64,000 nucleotides of DNA from Sulfurospirillum sp. UCH001 (GTDB lineage: Bacteria; Campylobacterota; Campylobacteria; Campylobacterales; Sulfurospirillaceae). Location: positions 124,001 through 188,000 of the forward strand of contig NZ_AP014723.1 in NCBI RefSeq assembly GCF_001548035.1. The letters run 5' to 3'. Within the stretch, counting starts at the first letter, position 1. Each line of letters starts with the position of its first letter. The notes under the pieces are model-generated. The model was not told the origin of the DNA. It saw only the letters and a list, made by a program, of their open reading frames with translations, and ran no database searches. The position numbers and the translations under genes were made by a program. Below, in pieces: positions 52,341-62,206 of the stretch.

Positions 52341-54814
52341 GCGATGTTTTAATAACCATAGATGGAAAACAGTGTAAAGCAACGGAGGGTGAGTACGTTT
52401 TAGGTGTTGCGCGCAGAAATGGTATCTTTATTCCAGCGCTTTGTTATGTCACCAACTGTTCACCAACCTTAGCGTGTCGTTTGTGTTTGGTGGATATTGA
52501 TGGTAAGCGTGCTTACAGCTGTAATGCTCGCGCCAAAGAGGGTATGAGCGTCATCACTAAAACGGAAGAGATCGAAAAAGAGCGCAGAGCGATCATGGAG
52601 ATCTATGACATCAACCATCCATTAGAGTGTGGTGTGTGTGACCAAAGTGGTGAATGTGAACTCCAAAACTACACCTTACATATGGGTGTCGATAGTCAAC
52701 ATCACTGCATTGCTGATACGCATCGCCCGACTAAAAATTGGGGTAAAATCCACTACGATTCTTCTTTGTGTATTGTCTGTGAGCGTTGTGTCACCGTTTG
52801 TAAAGATATGATCGGTGAATCAGCGCTTAAAACAGTTCCTAGAGGGGGCGCTGAGCTTGATAAATCATGGAAAGATAAAACCGAAAAAGACGCATACGCG
52901 ATGTGGAACAAGCTCCAAAAATCCATCATTGGAGTGGCAAGTGGTGCTGAAACACTCGATTGTACGCAGTGTGGTGAATGTACAGCAGTTTGTCCTGTAG
53001 GCGCACTCGTTGGAACAGATTTTCAATACACATCCAATGCATGGGAACTTAAAAAAATCCCTGCAGCAAATCCACACAGTTCAGACTGTTCACTTCTTTT
53101 TTATGATGTGAAGCATACAAGTATTAGCAATCCTGAACCTAAAATTTATCGTGTCAGTAGCGAACATAACTATGCACCTCTACATACCGCGGCACGTTAT
53201 GGTTTTGACTTCCACAATGAAGTTGCAGGTAAAGATGAGGCTGCCTTTAATAAAGCCGTTGAGCTTTTAAAAACCAAAGTTGATACCATTGCTTTTGACA
53301 GCTATATCACCAATGAAGAGGCGCTCATCCTTCAAAAGCTCAAAGAGAAGTTTGGTTATAAGCTCGTGAATGTTGATGCTAAAGTGTATCAAGATTTCCT
53401 CAAGAATTTTGCAAGTACATCAGGAAAAAGCTTATACAGTGGCAATTTAGAGAGTATTCGCTCTTCTAATTTTGTTGTCAGTTTTGGTACAGCGATTAAA
53501 ACCGATAGCCCAAATGCAGGCTATGCGATGAACAATGCGATTGGTATGAACAAAGGTGCGGGGGTATATCTCCATCCTGTGGCTGATCCTATTGTTTCGG
53601 CATATTCTAAAAATTTACTCAGTGTTACCCATAACATTGGTACAGAAGAAGCCATTGCTTATCTGTTGCTCGATCTTTTTGGTGACAAAGAGGCAATGCC
53701 TAAGAGTGTTGTAGACTACTTAGCATCTTTTCACACCATAGAGAAGAAAACTATCCAAGAGAGCGTCAAAGAAGAAGTCAAAGAGATGGTGAAAGACGAA
53801 GAGAGTGGTGAAGAAAAAGAAGTGGTGAACACCATTACAAAACTGGTAGATAAAGAGATTGAAATCGACACCAATGCTTTAGTCAGTATGATTGGAGCAG
53901 AAGCGGACTTAATCGAGAAAATCACAAAACTGCTAGATAAAAAAGATAGCTTTAGTCTCATCGTTGGTGAAGATCTTTACACACATCCAAGAGCTGAAAA
54001 TATTGCAAAACTTTTAGGCTTGATTGAGCGTTTTACAGCGTTTTCTTTAGTCATCATCCCATCACGCACCAATACACTGGGTGTTTCACTCATCTGTGAT
54101 TTGGATGATGCCAAGGGCAATTTTACGCTCGGCTATAACGTCAAGGGTGACTTTACACTCAGTAGCTTAGGTAAGGGTGATCTCTCTATGCCTGCTCTGA
54201 ACCAACAAGAGGGAACATTCTCTTCCATGAACAAGCGCGTTGTTCCTACCAATGCGGCATTGCATTTCAAAGGCTATTGTCTGAATGACATCGCGAATGC
54301 TCTTGGATTGGAAGCAGAGTGGACGATTGATTATACGCCGTACTTACCAAGTGAGAAAGGCTTTAAGAACGAGAAGTTTGATAATTTGCCAAATCGTTAT
54401 GAAAACGATGGTACAGAAAATAGAGGGTATGCACTTTCCTCTTTCAGTGTTACAAGCCATGATGAGGTTGAGCCAATAGCGCCTTTCTCAACAAAAGAGG
54501 GCGATGTAGTCTATAGAGCTAACCCTGTACATCAATTTAGCGCCTTTACAAACAAAGCACATCAGCTTAATGAAGCAGGAGCGCTTTATGTTTCATCTGC
54601 ATTCTTGGAAGCAAAAAATCTTCAAGATGGTTCTGTTGTTACCGTTGAAAATGAGGCAGGTGAGAAACTGGTAATTGCACTCAAAGAAGAGAAAATGATC
54701 GATGGACTGATCGCTTATCTTCCAACGTTTGATACCAAAATCGACACCACACCATTCTTTAAAGATGGGTATCGATTTGCGCATGTAGTGATTAAAGGAG
54801 TTTCTCATGTTTGA
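52337..54814 (+). CDS. nuoG: NADH-quinone oxidoreductase subunit G
   Basis: 825 residues. N-terminal [2Fe-2S] domain (cysteines 36, 47, 50, 62, cluster N1b), His94/Cys98/101/107 for N5, and two ferredoxin-like Cys sets (145/148/151/155 and 209/212/215/219) for N4 and possibly an extra cluster. The remainder is a diverged molybdopterin-oxidoreductase fold without a cofactor. Residues about 470-510 form a Lys/Glu-rich insert. C-terminal half resembles the NuoF-position protein. It carries electrons inward from whatever docks on the peripheral arm. Overlaps nuoH by 8 bp. Confidence 0.95.
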   Translation: MSDVLITIDGKQCKATEGEYVLGVARRNGIFIPALCYVTNCSPTLACRLCLVDIDGKRAYSCNARAKEGMSVITKTEEIEKERRAIMEIYDINHPLECGVCDQSGECELQNYTLHMGVDSQHHCIADTHRPTKNWGKIHYDSSLCIVCERCVTVCKDMIGESALKTVPRGGAELDKSWKDKTEKDAYAMWNKLQKSIIGVASGAETLDCTQCGECTAVCPVGALVGTDFQYTSNAWELKKIPAANPHSSDCSLLFYDVKHTSISNPEPKIYRVSSEHNYAPLHTAARYGFDFHNEVAGKDEAAFNKAVELLKTKVDTIAFDSYITNEEALILQKLKEKFGYKLVNVDAKVYQDFLKNFASTSGKSLYSGNLESIRSSNFVVSFGTAIKTDSPNAGYAMNNAIGMNKGAGVYLHPVADPIVSAYSKNLLSVTHNIGTEEAIAYLLLDLFGDKEAMPKSVVDYLASFHTIEKKTIQESVKEEVKEMVKDEESGEEKEVVNTITKLVDKEIEIDTNALVSMIGAEADLIEKITKLLDKKDSFSLIVGEDLYTHPRAENIAKLLGLIERFTAFSLVIIPSRTNTLGVSLICDLDDAKGNFTLGYNVKGDFTLSSLGKGDLSMPALNQQEGTFSSMNKRVVPTNAALHFKGYCLNDIANALGLEAEWTIDYTPYLPSEKGFKNEKFDNLPNRYENDGTENRGYALSSFSVTSHDEVEPIAPFSTKEGDVVYRANPVHQFSAFTNKAHQLNEAGALYVSSAFLEAKNLQDGSVVTVENEAGEKLVIALKEEKMIDGLIAYLPTFDTKIDTTPFFKDGYRFAHVVIKGVSHV

Positions 54815-55799
54815 AACCGCTGTCATTATTGAAACCGTTGTCAAAGCGGTAGTGGTTGTAGCTGTTGTTGCAGGTATGGCAGGCTTTGCAACGTTTATTG
54901 AACGAAAAGTGCTCGCTTTTATGCAACGCCGTCTTGGACCGATGCACGTTGGACCGTATGGTTTATTACAACTCGCAGCTGATGGTATCAAGCTCTTCAC
55001 AAAAGAAGATATTGTCCCTCAAAATGCGGTGAAACCAATCTTTATGATTGCCCCAGTTATTGCTGCAGTCACTGCATTTGTTGCGATGGCAGCAGTGCCG
55101 TATTTTCCAGAATTCACACTCTTTGGCTATGTGATTCACCCCATTATCTCCGATATTAACGTAGCACTTCTGTATGTCATGGGTGTTGCATCGGTGGGTA
55201 TTTATGGACCACTGCTTGCGGGTATGAGTAGTGCTAATAAATGGTCACTTTTAGGTGCAGCACGTGCGGTTGTACAGATGCTTTCCTTTGAAGTGGTCAG
55301 TGGTTTGTCCGTCCTTGCACCGATTATGATGATAGGTTCACTTTCATTGATTGATATTAACGACTACCAAAATGGTGGTGTAACACATTGGCTTGTTTGG
55401 AAACAACCTTTAGCATTTATTTTATTTGCAATGGCAGGATTTATGGAGACCAACCGTGCTCCTTTTGATACCGTAGAGTTTGAAGCAGAAGTTGTTGCAG
55501 GTTATGCAACAGAGTATTCAGGTATGCGTTGGGGTCTCTTTTTCATCGGTGAGTATGCCAATATGATTACGATTTCTGTCCTTGTAAGCATCATTTTTAT
55601 GGGTGGTTATAATCCAATCTGGTTTATTCCTGGTGCTATTGCAATGTTGTTAAAAGTTTCATTGTGGGTATTCCTTTTCTTGTGGGTGAGAGCAGCATGG
55701 CCACATATCAGACCTGATCAGTTGATGTGGGTCTGTTGGAAAGTATTAATGCCTTTAGCAGTAATCAATATTTTGATTACTGGCTTTGTGCTAATTTAG
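54807..55799 (+). CDS. nuoH: NADH-quinone oxidoreductase subunit H
   Basis: 330 residues, eight membrane helices. ERKVLAFMQRRLGPMHVGPYG and ETNRAPFDTVEFEAEVVAGYATEYSGMRW, with the charged E-channel residues, are conserved. NuoH forms the quinone tunnel and the first proton path. The start lies within the last codons of nuoG. Confidence 0.97.
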   Translation: MFETAVIIETVVKAVVVVAVVAGMAGFATFIERKVLAFMQRRLGPMHVGPYGLLQLAADGIKLFTKEDIVPQNAVKPIFMIAPVIAAVTAFVAMAAVPYFPEFTLFGYVIHPIISDINVALLYVMGVASVGIYGPLLAGMSSANKWSLLGAARAVVQMLSFEVVSGLSVLAPIMMIGSLSLIDINDYQNGGVTHWLVWKQPLAFILFAMAGFMETNRAPFDTVEFEAEVVAGYATEYSGMRWGLFFIGEYANMITISVLVSIIFMGGYNPIWFIPGAIAMLLKVSLWVFLFLWVRAAWPHIRPDQLMWVCWKVLMPLAVINILITGFVLI

Positions 55800-55808
55800 G
55801 AGGCAGGG

Positions 55809-56423
55809 ATGGAATTAAAAGATTTTAAACAACGTAACATTGCCCCTGGTTACATCTTTTTTGATGGTGAAAAAAAACCAGAAAATGGATGGCAAGCGTT
55901 TAAAAAAGTTGTAAGACGAACGCTTAAAAGTGAGCTTTTCGTAGGACTTTGGATTGTACTAAGAGAGATGATTCGTTTTGATATTCATACGATTCGGTAT
56001 CCAGCAGAAAAATTTGAAATGAGCCCAAGATATAGAGCAATTCACCGTTTGCTTCGTTTATTTGAAAGCGGTAATGAGAGATGTATCGGGTGTGGATTGT
56101 GCGAAAAAATTTGTATTGCTAATTGTATTCGCATGGAAACACATGTGGATGAAAAAAGCCGTAAAGTTGTTAGTGAATATAGCATTAACTTTGGTCGTTG
56201 TATCTTCTGTGGGTATTGTGCAGAAGTGTGTCCAGAACTTGCTATTGTACATGGGGTGGAGTATGAAAATGCTAGCGAGCAGAGAGCCCATTTTGGCCTT
56301 AAAGACGATATGCTTACTCCTCTTGATACTTTTAAAGCCAAACAACAAAAAGAGTTTCCAGGTTTTGGTGCATTAAGTGATAATGCTGACGAAAACGTGA
56401 AACAAACACCATTAGCGTATTGA
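55809..56423 (+). CDS. nuoI: NADH-quinone oxidoreductase subunit I
   Basis: 204 residues. Two ferredoxin-type motifs, [15 protein letters not shown] and [16 protein letters not shown], bind clusters N6a and N6b. In the first motif the usual CP after the fourth cysteine is CI. N-terminal region is extended and basic. GGAGGCAGGG precedes the start. Confidence 0.97.
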   Translation: MELKDFKQRNIAPGYIFFDGEKKPENGWQAFKKVVRRTLKSELFVGLWIVLREMIRFDIHTIRYPAEKFEMSPRYRAIHRLLRLFESGNERCIGCGLCEKICIANCIRMETHVDEKSRKVVSEYSINFGRCIFCGYCAEVCPELAIVHGVEYENASEQRAHFGLKDDMLTPLDTFKAKQQKEFPGFGALSDNADENVKQTPLAY

Positions 56424-56430
56424 GGTTGCC

Positions 56431-56985
56431 ATGTTTGAAATTATTGCATTTTATATTTTTGCCGCACTCACCATTGGTATGTTTGCGATTGTGGTTATGA
56501 GTCGTAATGCACTCTATTCCATGAGCGCATTAGCAGGCGGAATGATCTTTATCTCTGGCTTCTTCTTTATTTTAGATGCAGAGTTTTTAGGGGTTGTTCA
56601 AATTGTCGTTTATTCAGGCGCAATTATGGCTCTGTACGCGTTTGGTATGATGTTTTTTGATACAACAAGAGATGTCAGTGAAAAAATGCGTTCTAAAAAA
56701 ATTGCCTATACGCTTTCTGTCATTAGTGCCATTTTAGTGGTTGCGATTTTATGCGCTCCTCTGGTTTCGGAAAATATTCAAGCTTCGTATCCAAGCATGG
56801 ATAATGTGGGCAATGTACAGATGATCGGAATTGTTTTATTTACAAAATATTTGGTACCGTTTGAGTTAGCGGCTATTATGCTCTTAGTTGCCATGATTGC
56901 GGGCATTGTGTTGGCAAGTAAAAAAATGGATGAATATTTAGCGATTGAAGATGATGAAGTAGAAGAAGCAAAGGAGGTCAAATGA
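56431..56985 (+). CDS. nuoJ: NADH-quinone oxidoreductase subunit J
   Basis: 184 residues, five membrane helices with the pi-bulge region VQIVVYSGAIMALYAFGMMFF. Membrane arm subunit. The C-terminal tail is acidic (EDDEVEEAKEVK). Its stop overlaps the nuoK start by 4 bp. Confidence 0.95.
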   Translation: MFEIIAFYIFAALTIGMFAIVVMSRNALYSMSALAGGMIFISGFFFILDAEFLGVVQIVVYSGAIMALYAFGMMFFDTTRDVSEKMRSKKIAYTLSVISAILVVAILCAPLVSENIQASYPSMDNVGNVQMIGIVLFTKYLVPFELAAIMLLVAMIAGIVLASKKMDEYLAIEDDEVEEAKEVK

Positions 56986-57284
56986 TTACCTTAACTCATT
57001 ACCTTATTTTAACAGGTATCTTATTTTCTATCGGACTTGTAGGTGTTATGCGACGTACAAATCTTTTGATGCTCTTTTTCTCAACTGAAATTTTACTCAA
57101 TGCTATTAATATTGGTTTTGTTGCAGTTTCTAAATACTACGGGGATCTTACGGGGCAAATGTTTGCCTTTTTTATCATTGCAGTAGCGGCAAGTGAAGTC
57201 GCTGTTGGTCTTGGACTTCTTATTTTATGGTACAAGCGCAATGGTTCTGTTGATCTTAATAGCCTTCAGATGATGAAAGGGTAA
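56982..57284 (+). CDS. nuoK: NADH-quinone oxidoreductase subunit K
   Basis: 100 residues, three helices, with the conserved glutamates in LLMLFFSTEILLNAINIGFVA and AASEVAVGLGLLIL. MrpC-like antiporter-related subunit in the membrane arm. GTG-free ATG start overlapping nuoJ. Confidence 0.97.
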   Translation: MITLTHYLILTGILFSIGLVGVMRRTNLLMLFFSTEILLNAINIGFVAVSKYYGDLTGQMFAFFIIAVAASEVAVGLGLLILWYKRNGSVDLNSLQMMKG

Positions 57285-57286
57285 GC

Positions 57287-59143
57287 ATGGAAAAATATCT
57301 TTATACAGCACTTTTTGCACCTTTGGTAAGCTCTTTGTTTGTGGCCATTTTTGCGGCACGCCCGAAGATGCTTTTTACAGGTATTGTGGCTTCTATGCTT
57401 ATTGCGATTTCAATGATTTCATCGTTTGTGTTGCTCATTGATGTCAATACCTATGGACCGTTACATGTCACGATGATGGATTGGATCGCAGCAGGTAACT
57501 TGGAGATTCCATTTGGCTTTGTTGTTGATGAAGTCTCTGTTATTATGATGGTTACGGTAACACTCGTTTCAACGATTGTTCATATCTATTCTATCGGTTA
57601 TATGGACCATGATAAGAGCTTTAACCGCTTCTTCTCGTACCTTTCAGCGTTTGTTTTCTCAATGATGATTTTGGTCATGAGTGACAACTTTGTAGGTCTT
57701 TTCATTGGATGGGAAGGTGTGGGGCTTTGTTCATGGCTACTGATTGGTTTTTGGTACCACAAACACTCCGCTTCGTGGGCAGCAAATGAAGCGTTTATTA
57801 TGAACCGTATCGCCGATCTTGGCATGCTTATGGGACTTTTTCTTATTTACTGGAATGTGGGCTCTTTCCAATACGATGATGTTTTCGCAAGTGTTAAAGG
57901 TATGGATCCTGTACTTCTTGCTACCATCGGTATGTTTTTATTTATCGGTGCAATGGGTAAATCAGCACAATTTCCACTCCATACATGGCTTGCAGATGCG
58001 ATGGAAGGTCCAACGCCTGTTTCAGCGCTTATTCATGCCGCAACCATGGTAACTGCGGGTGTTTATCTTGTCATTCGTTGTGGAGAACTGTATAGCCTTA
58101 TCCCAGAAGTGGGCTTTGCGATTGCTTCTCTTGGAGCTTTTGTAGCCGTGTTTGCTGCTTCTATGGCACTCGTCAATAACGATCTTAAACGTATTATTGC
58201 TTATTCTACACTCTCACAATTAGGCTATATGTTTGTTGCAGCAGGACTTGGTGCGTATTGGATTGCACTGTTCCACCTTATGACACATGCTTTTTTTAAA
58301 TCATTGCTATTCCTTGGTGCTGGTAACGTTATGCACGCGATGCATGATGAACTGAACATTAAAAAGATGGGTGGACTTTATGGTTCAATGAAAGCAACCG
58401 CTATTTTGATGAGTGTGGCTTCTGTTGCATTAGCTGGAATTTATCCGTTTGCAGGCTTCTTTTCTAAAGATAAGATCTTGGAAGTTGCCTTTAATGAGGG
58501 AGCGTATTTTCTGTGGTTTGCACTTTTCATTGGTGCTGGTTTGACAGCGTTTTATAGCTTCCGTTTAGTCATGCTCGTTTTCTTTGGCGAAAAAGAGTAT
58601 GTGAAGTATGGTTTGCATCCACATGAAGCACAACCGTTTGTTATTTATGCACTGCTTCCGTTAGGACTTTTAGCGGTTATCGCAGGTTTCTTTGAACATA
58701 CTTTTGAAGGATTTGTTACACGTCTTTTAGCCCAATATGAAATTCACATTGAGCATGGAACAGAAGTCCTTTTAATTGCAGGAACACTTGGAATTGCCCT
58801 AAGCGGTATAGCATTTGCCGTTTATATGTACAGACGTGGAGGTTTCCCAAAATCATGGGAGGGAAGTTTTGGTTACAAACTATTGAGTAATCAGTACTAC
58901 ATTCCAAAATTGTATGAATTGTATATTATGCGACCATTTAGTGCATTGGCAACATTTGCATGGCAAAAAATTGATACAAAAATTGTGGACTTTACCGTAG
59001 ATTTAATTGCAAGAATTATTTATTCAACAGGGCAAAATGCCAGAAAAATGCAAAGTGGAAATCTCTCTGATATGCTCAGGTGGATGATTGTAGGTATGAT
59101 CGTTTTACTTACACTTGCAATTTTTTATAGACCAATGGTGTAG
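57287..59143 (+). CDS. nuoL: NADH-quinone oxidoreductase subunit L
   Basis: 618 residues, antiporter-like proton channel at the end of the membrane arm. Conserved: FIGWEGVGLCSWLLIGFW with the key Glu, AMGKSAQFPLHTWLADAMEGPTPVSALIHAATMV with the proton-path Lys and His, and NNDLKRIIAYSTLSQLGYMF. C-terminal amphipathic helix region is present. 2 bp after nuoK. Confidence 0.97.
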   Translation: MEKYLYTALFAPLVSSLFVAIFAARPKMLFTGIVASMLIAISMISSFVLLIDVNTYGPLHVTMMDWIAAGNLEIPFGFVVDEVSVIMMVTVTLVSTIVHIYSIGYMDHDKSFNRFFSYLSAFVFSMMILVMSDNFVGLFIGWEGVGLCSWLLIGFWYHKHSASWAANEAFIMNRIADLGMLMGLFLIYWNVGSFQYDDVFASVKGMDPVLLATIGMFLFIGAMGKSAQFPLHTWLADAMEGPTPVSALIHAATMVTAGVYLVIRCGELYSLIPEVGFAIASLGAFVAVFAASMALVNNDLKRIIAYSTLSQLGYMFVAAGLGAYWIALFHLMTHAFFKSLLFLGAGNVMHAMHDELNIKKMGGLYGSMKATAILMSVASVALAGIYPFAGFFSKDKILEVAFNEGAYFLWFALFIGAGLTAFYSFRLVMLVFFGEKEYVKYGLHPHEAQPFVIYALLPLGLLAVIAGFFEHTFEGFVTRLLAQYEIHIEHGTEVLLIAGTLGIALSGIAFAVYMYRRGGFPKSWEGSFGYKLLSNQYYIPKLYELYIMRPFSALATFAWQKIDTKIVDFTVDLIARIIYSTGQNARKMQSGNLSDMLRWMIVGMIVLLTLAIFYRPMV

Positions 59144-59152
59144 GGGTAGGAA

Positions 59153-60679
59153 ATGGAGCATATTTTATCACTTCTTGTATTTTTTCCAGCAATGGCAGGA
59201 CTCTTAGGCTTCTTGGTCACAAAAGAGAGTATTAGAGCCTATGGTATTAGCGTTACAGCTATTGAATTTTTTCTCTCTATTGTTTTATGGATTGGATACG
59301 ATAGTAACAATGCAGGATACCAGTTTGTTGAGTATTATCCTTTTATTCCAAGCTATGGTATGAGTTATTACCTTGGTGTAGATGGCATTTCACTCTTCTT
59401 GGTTATTTTGTCTACTTTTATCACAATGATTTCATTTATTGCTCTGAGCATTAAAAACGAAATTAAAAACTTAATCATCTCTGTTTTATTCCTTGAGATG
59501 ACAATGGTGGGTGTATTCTTAATTTTAGATGTTATCTGGTTCTATGCGTTTTGGGAGCTTTCATTGGTTCCAATGCTTTATATTATCGGAGCATGGGGTA
59601 GTGCGAATCGTATGTATGCGTCTATCAAGTTTTTCCTCTACACCTTCGCAGGTTCAGTGTTGATGTTAGTGGGTATCTTGTATATGGGCTTTTTATACCA
59701 TGAAGCGACAGGCATTTGGAGCTTTGCATTGCCTGATTGGTATTTGTTGCAGTTACCTTATTCAACGCAATTGTGGCTCTTTGGAGCATTTTTCTTAGCA
59801 TTTGCAATTAAAGTACCAATGTTTCCATTTCATACGTGGTTACCATATGCTCACGGTCAAGCGCCAACGATAGGTTCTATCATTCTTGCAGCGGTGCTTT
59901 TAAAAATGGGTAGCTATGGTTTTGTGCGTTTTTCACTCCCACTTTTCCCTGATGCATCTGTTTATTTTCTGATTCCTGTAGCGGTTATTTGTATTATCAT
60001 GGTCATTTACGCTGCGATGATAGCCTATGCACAAGAAGATATGAAACAGGTCATTGCGTATAGTTCGATTTCGCACATGGGTATTGTTGTGCTTGGAACC
60101 TTTGCTATGAATAGCGAAGGTATCACAGGTTCTATCTTTTTAATGCTAAGTCACGGAATTGTGAGTGGTGCACTCTTTATGTTGGTAGGGGTGATCTATG
60201 ATCGCCGTCATACAAAAATGATGAAAGACTTTGGAGGTTTAGCCTCTGTTATGCCTAATTTTGCAACAGTGTATGGCATTATGCTGATGGCTTCTGTAGG
60301 CCTTCCTCTCACCATAGGATTTGTGGGTGAGTTCTTATCTCTAGTAGGTTTTTACCGCATTAATTGGGTTATGGCACTCCTTGCAGGAACAGGTATTATT
60401 TTAGGTGCTGTTTACATGTTAGTGCTTTATAAAAAATCATTTTTTGGTGCAGTAGTACATGAAGAGAATAAAACACTTCCAGATTTGAATGCAAAAGAGC
60501 TTACAGCATTGATTCCACTGGTCGCCCTTGTTGCACTTTTGGGTGTTTATCCAAAACCAGTACTCAGTACTATCGATATGAGTGTTCAAAAAATGCTCGT
60601 TCTGATGGAGCAAAAAGCGGTTGAACAAAGTACAAAAGATCTGATTATTAAAGCCAATACCATAGGAGGAACACACTAA
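59153..60679 (+). CDS. nuoM: NADH-quinone oxidoreductase subunit M
   Basis: 508 residues, antiporter-like. FYAFWELSLVPMLYIIGAWG with the key Glu, FAIKVPMFPFHTWLPYAHGQAPTIGSIILAAVLLKMG and EDMKQVIAYSSISHMG are conserved. Its last base is shared with the nuoN start (TAATG). Confidence 0.97.
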   Translation: MEHILSLLVFFPAMAGLLGFLVTKESIRAYGISVTAIEFFLSIVLWIGYDSNNAGYQFVEYYPFIPSYGMSYYLGVDGISLFLVILSTFITMISFIALSIKNEIKNLIISVLFLEMTMVGVFLILDVIWFYAFWELSLVPMLYIIGAWGSANRMYASIKFFLYTFAGSVLMLVGILYMGFLYHEATGIWSFALPDWYLLQLPYSTQLWLFGAFFLAFAIKVPMFPFHTWLPYAHGQAPTIGSIILAAVLLKMGSYGFVRFSLPLFPDASVYFLIPVAVICIIMVIYAAMIAYAQEDMKQVIAYSSISHMGIVVLGTFAMNSEGITGSIFLMLSHGIVSGALFMLVGVIYDRRHTKMMKDFGGLASVMPNFATVYGIMLMASVGLPLTIGFVGEFLSLVGFYRINWVMALLAGTGIILGAVYMLVLYKKSFFGAVVHEENKTLPDLNAKELTALIPLVALVALLGVYPKPVLSTIDMSVQKMLVLMEQKAVEQSTKDLIIKANTIGGTH

Positions 60680-62166
60680 TGTTAGAGCCTATTTCGATTG
60701 ATGTCGTAAGCCTCAATCTCCCATCACTCCTTCCTATGGCAATTTTAAGCGTAGGAGCACTTTCTGTTATTTGTGCTGATTTGGCAGTAAAAGGGTTGAA
60801 TCGTAGTTTTTTAACGATGATTACAGTACTTTTTATTATTTTAGATTTTGGTGCAGTCATCGGATATAACGGACCATCACGTGGATTTTTTGATGTCCTT
60901 CTTGTCGATGGGATTGCTACTATTGCGCAAGTGATTATTCTTGTTGCTTCAGCATTTTTCTTGCCGTTGTCTCTTAGTCATCGTCACTTTAGAGAATTTA
61001 GAATGGCAGAGTTTTATGCGCTCTTTATGTTTATGATTGTGGGCTTTCAGTTTATGGTCGTAAGTGACAATCTGATTTTAATTTTTATTGGGTTGGAAAC
61101 ATCAAGCCTTGCCCTTTACACATTGATCGCCATGCATAATCGTGCAAAAGCATTTGAAGCAGCAATTAAGTACTTTACTATGGGAGCATTGGCAGCTGGT
61201 TTTTATGGAATGTCAGCGCTTATTTTTTACGCACTTACGGGAAGTGTTGAAATTTATCAAATTGAAAAAGTTTTAATGCAACGTCATTTTGAGCCTCTTT
61301 TAGGTGTGCTTGCTGCAACAGTATTTATGCTCGGAGCGCTTGGTTTCAAACTCTCTTTGGTTCCATCACACACATGGACACCAGATGTGTATGAAGGAAG
61401 TTCAGCACCACTTGCAGGCTATATGTCTGTTGTTCCAAAAATTGCAGGTTTTGTCGTTGCAATGCGTCTGTTTGAGATGCTCGTTTTTTCTGGCGTAGTG
61501 TGGTTAGAACATATTTTATACGTTGCGGTTGTTCTTACAATGACACTAGCAAACCTAACAGCATTGGTTCAAGAAGATGTAAAGAGAATGTTAGCATTTA
61601 GCTCTATTGCACATGCTGGATTTATGATGGCAGCTATTCTGATTGGTACAACACAAGCCAATACAGCACTTTTCTTGTACTGGACACTCTTTATGTTCAC
61701 CAACTTAGGTGCGTTTACAATGCTCTGGATCGTAAGACACCGTAAAAATCTTTGGGATGAGCGTTATCAGCATCCGTATACTAAGTTTTCAGGACTTGTA
61801 AAAATCATGCCAACAACTGCGACTATTATGGGTATTTTTATGTTTGCTCTTGCAGGTATGCCACCATTTTCTGTCTTTTGGGGTAAGCTTTATCTTATCA
61901 GTGCAGCCATTAACAGTGAATTCATTTTTCTCGCAGTCATCATTGCCTTTAATAGTGCTATTGCCGTGTATTATTACATGAAATTGGTGATTTATATGTT
62001 TTTAAAAGAACCAACAACAGCAGATGCAAGGCTATATGCTACGAATGCATCAACACCTTTAAAAGTCATTGTTGGTTTTGCCGCAATTATCACGATTTTT
62101 GCTATTGTATTTGTAGAGCCTCTTTTAACTATTATTACCAAATATGTAACTGCTAGCGGTTTTTAA
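60679..62166 (+). CDS. nuoN: NADH-quinone oxidoreductase subunit N
   Basis: 495 residues, antiporter-like. FIGLETSSLALYTLIA, GFKLSLVPSHTWTPDVYEGSSAPLAGYMSVVPK and EDVKRMLAFSSIAHAGFM carry the proton-path residues. Last gene of the operon, followed at once by a terminator. Confidence 0.97.
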   Translation: MLEPISIDVVSLNLPSLLPMAILSVGALSVICADLAVKGLNRSFLTMITVLFIILDFGAVIGYNGPSRGFFDVLLVDGIATIAQVIILVASAFFLPLSLSHRHFREFRMAEFYALFMFMIVGFQFMVVSDNLILIFIGLETSSLALYTLIAMHNRAKAFEAAIKYFTMGALAAGFYGMSALIFYALTGSVEIYQIEKVLMQRHFEPLLGVLAATVFMLGALGFKLSLVPSHTWTPDVYEGSSAPLAGYMSVVPKIAGFVVAMRLFEMLVFSGVVWLEHILYVAVVLTMTLANLTALVQEDVKRMLAFSSIAHAGFMMAAILIGTTQANTALFLYWTLFMFTNLGAFTMLWIVRHRKNLWDERYQHPYTKFSGLVKIMPTTATIMGIFMFALAGMPPFSVFWGKLYLISAAINSEFIFLAVIIAFNSAIAVYYYMKLVIYMFLKEPTTADARLYATNASTPLKVIVGFAAIITIFAIVFVEPLLTIITKYVTASGF

Positions 62167-62192
62167 ATAAGGGGTGAAAACCCCCTTATTTT
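62166..62192 (+). terminator. Terminator of the nuo operon
   Basis: AATAAGGGG (62166-62174) and CCCCTTATT (62182-62190) with TT following; 7-nt loop. It overlaps the last base of the nuoN stop. Confidence 0.8.
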
Positions 62193-62194
62193 GC

Positions 62195-62200
62195 TATAAT
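62195..62200 (+). promoter_or_regulatory. Probable -10 box of pflA, very close to its start codon
   Basis: TATAAT preceded by TTGC. The ATG of pflA is at 62207, the position where transcription itself would begin, so the mRNA may lack a leader. Confidence 0.55.
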
Positions 62201-62206
62201 GTAGTT

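Noticed and set aside
52337-54814. Possible molybdenum enzyme in the C-terminal half of NuoG
   Set aside because: The fold is shared by all NuoG proteins; no cofactor-binding motifs seen, and the operon context is complex I.
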